Assembly: GCA_001800515.1 (NCBI GenBank)
Contig: MGVN01000122.1
Span: 1 to 7,514, forward strand
DNA: 7,514 nt
DNA from: Elusimicrobia bacterium RIFOXYB2_FULL_49_7
GTDB lineage: Bacteria; Fibrobacterota; OXYB2-FULL-49-7
Direction: 5' to 3'
Made by a program: the position numbers and the translations under genes. Positions 1 to 6,615 of the stretch are shown piece by piece (position 1 is the first letter of the stretch; each line of letters starts with the position of its first letter). The notes under the pieces are model-generated. The model was given only the letters and a program-made list of their open reading frames with translations. It made no database searches and was not told where the DNA came from.

Positions 1-1388
1 CGCCGGCAAGCAGCGATCCCTACAACATCTACGTCAACAGCAGCCCCTCCTATCTGCTTCCCTACAAGCACAACCAGGTCATGACCTTCTATGGCCAAAG
101 TGGAATATTGTATTCTTCGATATACAACGGCACCTCCTGGGAAAAATTTTCCTCATTCATGCCGGTCGGTTATGTGCGCTCCATCTCCAACGGTGTCACC
201 TACATGGACAGCACCGTGTTTCTCTGCATGAAATTAACCAGCGCGTATACCGGAGGACCGGGCCTTTCGCTGGTCAAACGCACGGGCAGCGTTAGCGCGA
301 CCGAGCAGGTGGTCACCTTGTCACCGAATCTCAAGTACGGAAAATTGACGCTATGCGGCGAGCGGCTCTGGTTCACCTGGGTCGACACCCTGGAAAACGC
401 CATTTATGCCAAAAAATATTTCATCCGCTCCAACACCTGGAGCGATTCCGTGAAACTGGTGCAGGCCGGGGGCCGCCTACGCGGCACGATTATTTCAACC
501 GTTGCTCCTCCGGCGTTTGTGCCCATTGCTTGGTACGAGCAGGACGTATCGGACGTGAAAATCAAGTTCCTCCGGGTTCCCATTGATGCCACCGAGAAAG
601 CCATGGACACCGACTTCGACGGGCTGGACGATGCGGTAGAGGCCCAATATGGGTGTGTTGTGGGCAATCCGGACACAGACGGAGACGGCCTCTGGGACGG
701 CCAGGAGGTGGTATTACTGGGCACCGATCCGAACAACACGGACTCTGACAACGATGGCGACAACGACGCCGAGGAATTGTACCACTATACTGATCCGATA
801 AACGTTGCCTCAAATATATCCGGCAATACCGCCCCGTTGGTGGATGTTGTGCCTACTGTTACGAACTGGGATGTCCGTCTGGATGCCAGCGGGACCATTG
901 ATGCACAATCGGATTTTCTGCGCTATTTTTGGGATGTTCGTGATGCTGATGGAAAAGATCATTATGTGGAGGGGTCCCGCGTGAGCCTGACCACCGGGTT
1001 ACAGGGATACCGTCTGACAGTGGATGATGGCCGGGGCAAACAAAGTGTTGTGGAATACGGTGTTCTGCCCGACTCGACCTGGATACCATCTGTCAGTAAA
1101 GAAAATGCCCGGATCCTGCATCCGTATCATTGTGAACTGACTATTAACCCCAATCCCGCTTCCGGTCCCTGCGTTGTACACTATATGCTTCCAGAAAAGA
1201 GCCGGATCACTCTGTCGGTATTTGACCTTCGGGGCCGCCAGGTCAAACAGCTTATCTCGGGACAGGAAACGCCTGCCGGCCGATACTTATTTACTTGGAA
1301 CAGAAACGACTATGTACCCGGCGTCTATTTCTTCCGGTTCGAGTCCGGCAACGTGAAGATAACGAAGAAAATTATCCTATTACAATAA
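1..1388 (+). CDS. Secreted multidomain protein, C-terminal part: propeller-like region, TSP3 repeats, PKD-like domain, Por/type IX sorting domain (5' truncated)
   Basis: The frame is open from base 3 to the TAA at 1386-1388 and continues off the left edge, so the internal ATG at 81 is probably not the true start. Domains in order: about 3-600 has repeated strand-rich segments such as ILYSSIYNGTSWEKF and LWFTWVDTLENAIYAKKY, resembling BNR/sialidase-like propeller blades. Bases 606-797 hold three thrombospondin type 3-like calcium loops (DTDFDG, DTDGDG, DSDNDG), each followed by an acidic pair and spaced by TDP-type turns. About 831-1065 is a PKD/cadherin-like beta domain (LDASGTIDAQSD, FWDVRDADG, LTVDDGRG). 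Bases 1134-1385 encode a C-terminal sorting domain with NPNPA, VFDLRGRQV, PGVYFFRF and a final KKIILL strand. Domains of this class direct proteins through the type IX system to the cell surface in FCB-group bacteria; a FlgD-like Ig fold is the close alternative. The protein is inferred to be extracellular or surface-attached. Its ligand is unknown. Confidence 0.85.
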   Translation, partial: PASSDPYNIYVNSSPSYLLPYKHNQVMTFYGQSGILYSSIYNGTSWEKFSSFMPVGYVRSISNGVTYMDSTVFLCMKLTSAYTGGPGLSLVKRTGSVSATEQVVTLSPNLKYGKLTLCGERLWFTWVDTLENAIYAKKYFIRSNTWSDSVKLVQAGGRLRGTIISTVAPPAFVPIAWYEQDVSDVKIKFLRVPIDATEKAMDTDFDGLDDAVEAQYGCVVGNPDTDGDGLWDGQEVVLLGTDPNNTDSDNDGDNDAEELYHYTDPINVASNISGNTAPLVDVVPTVTNWDVRLDASGTIDAQSDFLRYFWDVRDADGKDHYVEGSRVSLTTGLQGYRLTVDDGRGKQSVVEYGVLPDSTWIPSVSKENARILHPYHCELTINPNPASGPCVVHYMLPEKSRITLSVFDLRGRQVKQLISGQETPAGRYLFTWNRNDYVPGVYFFRFESGNVKITKKIILLQ

Positions 1389-1406
1389 GGCTATACGAGC
1401 AAAGAA

Positions 1407-2735
1407 ATGTTTATGATTAAAAACAAAATAGGACCTGGAATTCATTTAAATCTGAACGTGCGGGGGTTATCAAAATCCGCTACATTGGCCATCAACGAAT
1501 TAGGCAATAGCCTAATCCGTGAAGGCAGGCGGGTTTATAAATTGGGGTTCGGCCAGTCGCCTTTCCCGGTGCCGCCATCGATTGTTACTGAACTTCAGGC
1601 CAATGCGCACCAGAAGGATTATCTGCCCGTACTCGGCCTTGAACCCCTTAGAAAGGCTGTGGCCGGTTACTACCGTCGCACTCAGTCCCTATCCTACAGT
1701 CACGATAATATTCTTATCGGGCCGGGTTCCAAAGAACTCATGTTCCTTCTCCAGTTCTGCTATTGCGGGGATCTCGTTCTTCCCTCGCCCAGTTGGGTCT
1801 CTTATGCCCCTCAGGCTGCCATTCTCGGCAGACGCATACATTGGCTTCCCACTTACCCGCAAGAACGTTGGTGTCTTAAACCGGAAGCACTGGACACCTT
1901 GTGTGCTCAAGATCCCGAACGTCCTCGGCTGGTTGTCCTGAATTATCCCTCCAATCCGGCCGGTACGACTTATTCAACGGATGAACTCCGGAACCTTGCC
2001 GAAGTGGCCCGCAAGTATAATCTGCTCCTGCTGTCCGATGAGATTTACGGGGAATTTCATTTTGCAGGTCCGCACATTTCCATTGCGCAGTTTTATCCGG
2101 AAGGAACCATCATTTCAGGCGGTCTATCAAAATGGTGTGGGGCCGGCGGATGGCGTTTGGGGACCTTTGCTTTTCCGAAGGCATTGGGATGGCTGAAAAA
2201 TGCCATGTGTGCAGTTGCCAGTGAAACCTATACCTCTGTTTCGGCGCCTATCCAATATGCCGCCATCAAGGCTTTTGAGGGAAGCCCGGAGATAGAGGAA
2301 TATCTGGTACAAGCCAGACGCGTGTTAAAGGCATTGGGAGAATATGTCGCGGAACTTCTTCAAGAACACGGGGTGAAAGTTGTCGCACCAGCCGGGGCTT
2401 TTTATCTCTTTCCAGATTTTTCATCCTGTCAACATATCTCGGGAAAGGATAGCATATTATCAAGTCAGGATCTGTGCAATAGAATTCTAAAGGAGACAGG
2501 CGTTGCTCTTTTGCCCGGCAGTGATTTCGGCCGGCCGGCCGATGAATGGACAGCCCGTCTGGCCTATGTCAATTTTGATGGAGCCGAAGCGCTTGCCGGT
2601 GTCTCTCAAATACCGTCAAACAAACCCCTGGGTAAGGATTTTTTGGAAACCTATTGTTCTAACTGTTTGCAAGGGGTCCGATCTCTTTGCGAATGGCTGG
2701 GCGGCAAACATGGGGATTTTGGGAAAGCGGATTAA
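1407..2735 (+). CDS. Class I/II pyridoxal-phosphate-dependent aminotransferase
   Basis: A 442-residue fold-type I aminotransferase, which moves amino groups between an amino acid and a 2-oxo acid in the cytoplasm. Visible family landmarks: an N-terminal substrate-loop region around LGFGQSPFPVP; a GPGSKELM cofactor-phosphate segment; NYPSNPAG at residues 179-186, whose N183 is the ring-contacting Asn; SDEIYGE with D211 (pyridine nitrogen) and Y214; the Schiff-base lysine K242 in LSKWCGAGGWRLG, with R250 as phosphate ligand; and R384 in ARLAYVNFDG, the usual alpha-carboxylate-binding arginine. All key residues are present, so it should be active. Substrate specificity cannot be read from the motifs; aspartate- or aromatic-type aminotransferases are the nearest broad classes. 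ATG 1407 is chosen because no other standard start lies between it and the in-frame stop of the upstream gene (18 bases before); ATG 1413 is possible. No good Shine-Dalgarno sequence precedes it. The C-terminal helix contains C417, C420 and C428. Confidence 0.92.
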   Translation: MFMIKNKIGPGIHLNLNVRGLSKSATLAINELGNSLIREGRRVYKLGFGQSPFPVPPSIVTELQANAHQKDYLPVLGLEPLRKAVAGYYRRTQSLSYSHDNILIGPGSKELMFLLQFCYCGDLVLPSPSWVSYAPQAAILGRRIHWLPTYPQERWCLKPEALDTLCAQDPERPRLVVLNYPSNPAGTTYSTDELRNLAEVARKYNLLLLSDEIYGEFHFAGPHISIAQFYPEGTIISGGLSKWCGAGGWRLGTFAFPKALGWLKNAMCAVASETYTSVSAPIQYAAIKAFEGSPEIEEYLVQARRVLKALGEYVAELLQEHGVKVVAPAGAFYLFPDFSSCQHISGKDSILSSQDLCNRILKETGVALLPGSDFGRPADEWTARLAYVNFDGAEALAGVSQIPSNKPLGKDFLETYCSNCLQGVRSLCEWLGGKHGDFGKAD

Positions 2736-2749
2736 TTATATTGTAATAA

Positions 2750-3535
2750 ATGGAATTCATGAAGGTCCTATTTCTCCTTTCGGCCTTTTCCCTGCTTCGG
2801 GCCGATAAATTCGATCTTGCGATACCCTTCATTCTGACGGATACAATCTATCACCGGATAGATACGGTTCCCATGCCGCCGGAGCTCGTCTTTTTTTATG
2901 AAAATCTGCCACAAGCGGAGAAGAATACCTCCTATTCCCAACCCTTCTACTTGAACAAAGCGGTCCATTATCTGACGGACTTGCCGGAAACAGCCATTCC
3001 CACCTCACTGGATTCTCTGCCAGGTTTTTTAAACGACAACGGATATCGTATCTTCCGTATACGCAAAGCACAAATTCATGCGATTCGTTTTTTATTGCGA
3101 AACGGCCTGCCGCTTCTTTTGGAAATGGAACGCATCCGACATCTGCCGAAGAGTAGCGGAGAATATACTTTGCGCACATCTTCCCAGCCTTTTTTCAATG
3201 TATTGACCGGCTTTGCACCGGTAGAACCGGCTGTTGCCGTCAGCCTGGATCAGGGGGATTTCAAGCCTTCGTTCGTGCTCTACTTGCGGGACAACACGGC
3301 CATTCCGGTGAGAAACCTGGATCCTTTGGAATCCGGTATCCGGGATATGCTGCTGATTGCCGATCACCATCAGAAAATCATCGGGAACCAATCCTGCCGA
3401 GTCCGCGAAGCTTATTTAATCGTACCCGCAGCTTTTGACAGGGAACGGATGAACGGGATGTTCAAAGCCATGCTGGATTCCCTCTCCTTTGACTATCAGG
3501 CTCCATTCATTGAACAACTTCCTCTAAAGAAATAA
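2750..3535 (+). CDS. Exported protein of unknown function, possibly a catalytically dead papain/C39-like fold
   Basis: A 261-residue protein I do not recognise by name. The N-terminus has K5 followed by a hydrophobic run (VLFLLSAFSLL) and a possible signal peptidase site after LRA, residue 18, so export to the periplasm is likely. ATG 2759 (MKVLFLL) is an equally good start, with GGA at 2752-2754 before it. The body follows the order of features of C39-like peptidases: a helix where the nucleophile should lie (KNTSYSQPFYLNKAVHYL, residues 58-75), a segment of the form 'LLRNGLPLLLEM' (115-126), then 'FFNVLTGF' (148-155) where active families have HxVVLTGY, and a following strand near SLDQGD. 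The Cys and His positions are Y/S and F here, and the only cysteine, C216, is elsewhere. If the fold assignment is right, the enzyme is inactive and may bind peptides or act as scaffold. It starts 14 bases after the aminotransferase and ends 24 bases before lptE, suggesting cotranscription. Confidence 0.8.
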   Translation: MEFMKVLFLLSAFSLLRADKFDLAIPFILTDTIYHRIDTVPMPPELVFFYENLPQAEKNTSYSQPFYLNKAVHYLTDLPETAIPTSLDSLPGFLNDNGYRIFRIRKAQIHAIRFLLRNGLPLLLEMERIRHLPKSSGEYTLRTSSQPFFNVLTGFAPVEPAVAVSLDQGDFKPSFVLYLRDNTAIPVRNLDPLESGIRDMLLIADHHQKIIGNQSCRVREAYLIVPAAFDRERMNGMFKAMLDSLSFDYQAPFIEQLPLKK

Positions 3536-3559
3536 TCCTTTTTCAAAAACGTTTTCTCT

Positions 3560-4048
3560 ATGCGCATACGCTTCTTTTTTCTACTTGCCTCCCTTACCCT
3601 TCTCTGGAACGGGTGTTTTAAATATTCCTTTTCCGGTTCCACGCTCCCCGGCCATATCAAGACCGTTTCTATGCCGCTTATTGAAAACCAAAGCAGCGAA
3701 ATCGGACTGGAAGAGCGACTCCGGGAAAAGGTCTACACCGCTTTTTCGGGAATAAACCTCTTCCGCCTCACGGACGCGGGCGGAGACGCGGAACTTCGGC
3801 TCAACATCGTCTCCTTTCAAAACATACCGGATGAATATGATGCTTCCGGCAATGTCAAAACCTACCGGGTCATCATCGAAACAGACTGCCAATTCCGCGA
3901 TAATATCGAGAACGACGATCTTTTCAAGGGTCGACTCCGGGGCATCGGTATTTACAGTCATACTAACGACACGCGCGAGAGCGGTGTTGAGAGTGCGCTG
4001 ACCAAGCTTAATGAAATCATCGTGAACAACACCATCTCCGGATGGTAG
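3560..4048 (+). CDS. lptE: LptE-family LPS-assembly lipoprotein
   Basis: A 162-residue outer-membrane lipoprotein that partners the LptD barrel and helps place lipopolysaccharide in the outer leaflet. It begins with a basic, hydrophobic signal segment (MRIRFFFLLASLTLLWNGC), with C19 as the probable lipidated cysteine. The lipobox is unusual, with Trp at -3 and Asn at -2. The mature part follows the LptE pattern seen outside Proteobacteria: YSFSGSTLPGHIKTVSMP, then a GLEERLREKVYTAF helix, an AELRLNIVSF strand, the hallmark DEYDASGNVKTYRVIIETD, a FRD strand, and a C-terminal helix ending in NNTISGW. Length is normal for the family. ATG 3560 is the only standard start after the upstream in-frame stop and lacks a recognisable Shine-Dalgarno sequence. 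The next gene starts 6 bases downstream. LptE sequences diverge strongly, so the call rests on motif order rather than high identity. Confidence 0.82.
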   Translation: MRIRFFFLLASLTLLWNGCFKYSFSGSTLPGHIKTVSMPLIENQSSEIGLEERLREKVYTAFSGINLFRLTDAGGDAELRLNIVSFQNIPDEYDASGNVKTYRVIIETDCQFRDNIENDDLFKGRLRGIGIYSHTNDTRESGVESALTKLNEIIVNNTISGW

Positions 4049-4051
4049 GGA
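4047..4051 (+). promoter_or_regulatory. Ribosome binding site of the DUF2164 gene, overlapping the lptE stop
   Basis: AGGGA shares two bases with the TAG stop of lptE (4046-4048) and lies three bases before ATG 4055. Spacing is short, but the overlap fits reinitiation or coupled translation. Confidence 0.45.
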
Positions 4052-4054
4052 CGT

Positions 4055-4303
4055 ATGGCCATCACGTTTTCAAAAGACAAAGAGAAACTGCTCATTCAAT
4101 CCATTCAGCGCTATGCTGAAGAATACCTGGAAAATGAAATCGGAGAACTCAAAGCAAGGCTCATTCTCGATTTCATTGTCAAAGAAATCGGACCCACCAT
4201 CTACAATCAGGCCATCTCGGATGCCCAAGCGGTCATGCAGGACAAGGTGAGCGATTTGGATGGGTCGTGCCATGAGCATGAATTCGGTTACTGGAAAAAA
4301 TAA
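4055..4303 (+). CDS. DUF2164 family protein
   Basis: An 82-residue soluble protein matching DUF2164 over its whole length. Landmarks are the N-terminal SKDKEKLLIQSIQRY helix, EEYLENEIGELKA, a LILDFIVKEIGPTIYNQAI core, and the C-terminal DLDGSCHEHEFGYWKK, the most typical stretch of the family. No signal peptide or membrane segment is present, so it is inferred to be cytoplasmic. The function of DUF2164 is not known to me; the family is small, mostly helical and widely spread in bacteria. The ATG follows AGGGA at 4047-4051, which overlaps the lptE stop codon, so translational coupling to lptE is plausible. It appears to be the last gene of the leftward cluster, since a 95-base AT-rich gap follows. 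Confidence 0.88.
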   Translation: MAITFSKDKEKLLIQSIQRYAEEYLENEIGELKARLILDFIVKEIGPTIYNQAISDAQAVMQDKVSDLDGSCHEHEFGYWKK

Positions 4304-4325
4304 GTCTCTGCTCTATTTCGGTCAT

Positions 4326-4361
4326 TTGTATATTGCACAACTCATTCTATTATAATATATT
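4326..4361 (+). promoter_or_regulatory. Putative sigma70-type promoter for the DUF4143 ATPase gene
   Basis: The gap 4304-4398 is far richer in A and T than its surroundings. Two overlapping promoter readings exist: TTGCAC (4333-4338) with a 17-base spacer to TATATT (4356-4361), and TTGTAT (4326-4331) with a 16-base spacer to TATTAT (4348-4353). A perfect TATAAT is also present at 4351-4356 (19-base spacer from TTGTAT). Any of these would start transcription just before or inside the TGGTGA repeats. AT-rich DNA yields -10-like hexamers by chance, hence moderate confidence. Confidence 0.42.
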
Positions 4362-4367
4362 ATATAG

Positions 4368-4395
4368 TGGTGAAAAATTCATCACCAAATGGTGA
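4368..4395 (+). repeat. Three alternating TGGTGA/TCACCA units at the start of the ATPase gene
   Basis: TGGTGA at 4368-4373, its exact reverse complement TCACCA at 4382-4387, and TGGTGA again at 4390-4395. The middle unit can pair with either outer one. In RNA, pairing 4382-4386 with 4391-4395 gives a 5-bp stem with a 4-base loop that would hide GGTGA, the likely ribosome binding site three bases before ATG 4399. Pairing 4369-4373 with 4382-4386 (8-base loop) would leave it free. The same symmetry could be a DNA operator. The repeats are plain in the sequence; the regulatory role is inferred. Confidence 0.6.
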
Positions 4396-4398
4396 ATT

Positions 4399-5640
4399 AT
4401 GTTCAATAGAAATATTATACAATATATTAAGACAGCGTTATCTGATACGCCCGTTATTTTCTTGAACGGTGCACGGCAGACCGGAAAGAGTACCCTTGTC
4501 AGCGAAATTCTGACCACTGTCCCGGATTCCGGTTATCATACTTTGGATGATGCCGCAACCTTATCGCTTGCTGTTTCAGATCCGACCGGTTTTATTCACC
4601 GTAAAACGGGAATGATGGTGATTGATGAAATCCAAAAAGCACCCGCGCTTTTTTCAGCCATTAAAACTGCTGTGGATAAGGACCGAAGGCCGGGTTCTTT
4701 TTTACTGACCGGTTCGGCCAATGTTCTCTTATTGCCCCGTATTGCTGAATCATTAGCCGGCCGGATGGAGGTCATCACTCTGTATCCCTTGTCACAAGGG
4801 GAACTGGCCGGGCACAAAGAATGTTTTGTGGATTATCTGTTATCAGGAAAATCATTTGATGACACCCTGATTCCAAAAGAAAACGACAACAACATTGAAG
4901 AACGAATTATCACCGGCGGATTTCCGGAACCGCGCCAACGGCCGGACGCCGCCCGAAGGGAAGCATGGTTCGGCGCTTATATGGACGCCCTTCTTCAGCG
5001 GGATATCCGCCAGATAGCCAATATTACTGGGCTCACGGAACTTCCCCGTTTGCTGAGCCTGATTGCATCGCGTCAGGGTTCCACACTTAATATGGCGGAA
5101 TTGTCGCGTGGCACAGGTATTCCGCATGTTTCACTGAAACGCTATTTAACTCTTTTAGAAACGGCCTTCCTGATTATTCGCCTGACCCCCTGGTATCCGA
5201 ATACGGGCAAGCGAATGGTCAAATCACCCAAGCTGTTCTTATGCGATACCGGACTATCGGCCTGGTTGATGGGTGTGACGCAATCTCGCTTGACAGCAGA
5301 AGCTCTTTTACGGGGTCCGCTTCTTGAAGCTTTTACGGCAAGCGAACTGAAAAAACAGCTGACCTGGTCCATTGTACGCGGTGCAGGGCTCCATTTTTTT
5401 CGTGTTGAACGGGGGCCGGAAGTGGACTTTGTCATAGAGGATCGCAGGGGTCGCATCGTGGGCATAGAAGTCAAAGCTTCCATGACATTGCGTTCTGATG
5501 ATTTTGCAGGATTGAAAGCGCTTGCCGATCAAGCGGGAGATCGGTTTGTACGGGGGATTGTCTTGTATTGTGGCAGCGAAATTTTGTCATTTGAGCCAAC
5601 CATGACCGCTCTTCCTGTTTCTTGTCTTTGGACCATTTAA
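4399..5640 (+). CDS. AAA ATPase with C-terminal DUF4143 / PD-(D/E)XK-like domain
   Basis: A 413-residue protein of the stand-alone AAA_14-DUF4143 ATPase family. The ATPase part has Walker A GARQTGKST (residues 24-32, K30), Walker B MMVIDEIQKAP (72-82, D76 E77) and sensor 1 LLTGSAN (102-108, N108). GGFPEPRQR and the RDIRQIANI stretch mark the family's middle region, followed by a winged-helix-like segment (NMAELSRGTGIPHVSLKRYLTLLE, in two parts around 5089-5160). The C-terminal region carries D343 in EVDFV and E357-V-K359 in GIEVKAS, the D-xn-ExK pattern of PD-(D/E)XK nucleases, so all visible catalytic positions are intact. Length is typical. Its biological role is unsettled; such genes are often single, patchily distributed and close to toxin-antitoxin or mobile genes. 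It has its own probable promoter and repeat set, and 95- and 125-base gaps separate it from its neighbours, unlike the rest of the window. ATG 4399 follows GGTGA (4391-4395). Confidence 0.93.
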   Translation: MFNRNIIQYIKTALSDTPVIFLNGARQTGKSTLVSEILTTVPDSGYHTLDDAATLSLAVSDPTGFIHRKTGMMVIDEIQKAPALFSAIKTAVDKDRRPGSFLLTGSANVLLLPRIAESLAGRMEVITLYPLSQGELAGHKECFVDYLLSGKSFDDTLIPKENDNNIEERIITGGFPEPRQRPDAARREAWFGAYMDALLQRDIRQIANITGLTELPRLLSLIASRQGSTLNMAELSRGTGIPHVSLKRYLTLLETAFLIIRLTPWYPNTGKRMVKSPKLFLCDTGLSAWLMGVTQSRLTAEALLRGPLLEAFTASELKKQLTWSIVRGAGLHFFRVERGPEVDFVIEDRRGRIVGIEVKASMTLRSDDFAGLKALADQAGDRFVRGIVLYCGSEILSFEPTMTALPVSCLWTI

Positions 5641-5765
5641 CCCGGCGATAGGCCCTTTTTTTCTCGACCCTCGCAAGTCCCTTTTATTAGTTTTCTTTCC
5701 TATGAGAATCTCCGGATCCGGTCTGTTTTCCCTTTCAACGAGCAACATCAGCAGCAGGTGGTAAC
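5641..5765 (+). other. Intergenic gap before dapF
   Basis: There is no coding sequence on either strand that I can support. The + strand is pyrimidine-rich, with a seven-T run at 5656-5662 after GGCCC, but without a good stem before it. CCGGATCCGG at 5712-5721 is a perfect 10-base palindrome. No convincing -35/-10 pair is seen. The dapF ribosome binding site lies at its right end. A dapF promoter is expected here if the ATPase gene is a later insertion, but the sequence does not show one clearly. Confidence 0.5.
5756..5761 (+). promoter_or_regulatory. Ribosome binding site of dapF
   Basis: AGGTGG lies four bases before ATG 5766. It is the clearest Shine-Dalgarno sequence in the window and supports this start, which also gives the family's standard N-terminus MKFVKMQGCGNDY. 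Confidence 0.7.
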
Positions 5766-6602
5766 ATGAAATTCGTCAAAATGCAAGGATGCGGTAATGA
5801 TTATATCTATGTAGATTGCTTTTTCCAGAAAATGCCGGCTGACCCTGCGGCGCTTGCCATTCGGCTCTCGAATCGTCATTTCGGCATCGGTGCAGACGGC
5901 CTTATCCTCATTGCCCATTCCCAAAAGGCGGATGCCCGCATGATCATGTACAATGCGGATGGCACCGAATCCGAAATGTGCGGCAACGGCATTCGTTGTG
6001 TGGCAAAATACGTCTATGACACAGGTCTGAAACGGTCTGATTCGGTGAGTATTGAGACCGGCGCAGGAATTAAGGAAATCACCGTAACCGCCCAAAACGC
6101 CAAAGCCGTGAGCGCCCGGGTCAATATGGGTCCGCCTATCTTGACCCCGTCGGATATCCCGGTTTTGCAGGATGGGCAGAACATCGTGGACGCGACCCTG
6201 ACCGTGGAGGAGCGCCTCTTTCAATTCACGGCCGTCAGTATGGGCAATCCCCATTGTATCATTTATGTGGATGACGTGAAGAAAATCGACATCGCCCACT
6301 GGGGCCCTAAAATCGAACACCATCCCCTTTTTCCCAAACGGATCAATGTGGAGTTCGTTCAGGTTGTCAACACGGGTGAAGTCATCCAACGGACCTGGGA
6401 ACGGGGTTCCGGCGAAACCCTGGCCTGCGGGACCGGTGCCTCTGCGGTTTGTGTGGCAGGTGTCTTGACCGGACGAACGCATGAAAAAATGGTGAACCAT
6501 CTTTTAGGAGGCGATCTCCTGCTGGAATGGGAAAGTCGAGAATCCCCGGTTTTCATGACCGGCCCCTGTGTAGAGGTTTTCCGGGGCGAAGTGGAGATCT
6601 GA
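5766..6602 (+). CDS. dapF: Diaminopimelate epimerase
   Basis: A 278-residue cytoplasmic, cofactor-independent racemase that converts LL-diaminopimelate to meso-diaminopimelate, the lysine precursor and peptidoglycan cross-linking residue. It has two pseudo-symmetric halves, each with one catalytic cysteine: C72 in EMCGNGIRC and C221 in LACGTGASA, which act as the two acid-base thiols. Other signatures are GCGNDYIYVD near the N-terminus (N11), RHFGIGADGLILI, MYNADGTESE (N63), SMGNPHCIIYVDDV (N161, H163) and ERGSGET just before C221. Length matches the family, and the start is backed by AGGTGG at 5756-5761. The next reading frame starts 13 bases after the stop, so the two are probably cotranscribed. 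Presence of dapF implies a diaminopimelate lysine pathway and probably DAP-type peptidoglycan; no other dap gene is in the window. Confidence 0.98.
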   Translation: MKFVKMQGCGNDYIYVDCFFQKMPADPAALAIRLSNRHFGIGADGLILIAHSQKADARMIMYNADGTESEMCGNGIRCVAKYVYDTGLKRSDSVSIETGAGIKEITVTAQNAKAVSARVNMGPPILTPSDIPVLQDGQNIVDATLTVEERLFQFTAVSMGNPHCIIYVDDVKKIDIAHWGPKIEHHPLFPKRINVEFVQVVNTGEVIQRTWERGSGETLACGTGASAVCVAGVLTGRTHEKMVNHLLGGDLLLEWESRESPVFMTGPCVEVFRGEVEI

Positions 6603-6615
6603 TCGCTTGACTTAC

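Noticed and set aside
404..813. Overlapping - strand open frames opposite the calcium-loop region
   Set aside because: Repetitive GAC/GGC codons of the DxDxDG loops leave the reverse strand open by chance; products are Ser/Pro/Arg-rich without motifs.
2527..2542. Perfect 16-base palindrome TCGGCCGGCCGGCCGA
   Set aside because: It sits inside the aminotransferase coding sequence (FGRPAD) and is explained by GC-rich Gly-Arg-Pro-Ala codons; no second copy was noticed.
2655..2696. C417, C420 and C428 of the aminotransferase as a metal-binding tail
   Set aside because: Three cysteines in a helix-like C-terminal segment without a fourth ligand; the segment fits the ordinary C-terminal helix of the family.
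5641..5662. Possible terminator: GGCGATAGGCCC followed by seven T
   Set aside because: Only a 3-bp GGC/GCC stem can be drawn before the T run, too weak for a rho-independent terminator.
5712..5721. Palindrome CCGGATCCGG upstream of dapF
   Set aside because: Ten bases of self-complementarity is short, has no loop for an RNA hairpin and is not repeated nearby; not enough to call an operator.
5748..6500. 250-codon open frame on the - strand opposite dapF
   Set aside because: The + strand is unmistakably dapF with both catalytic cysteines; the reverse frame is a codon-bias shadow with no recognisable domain.
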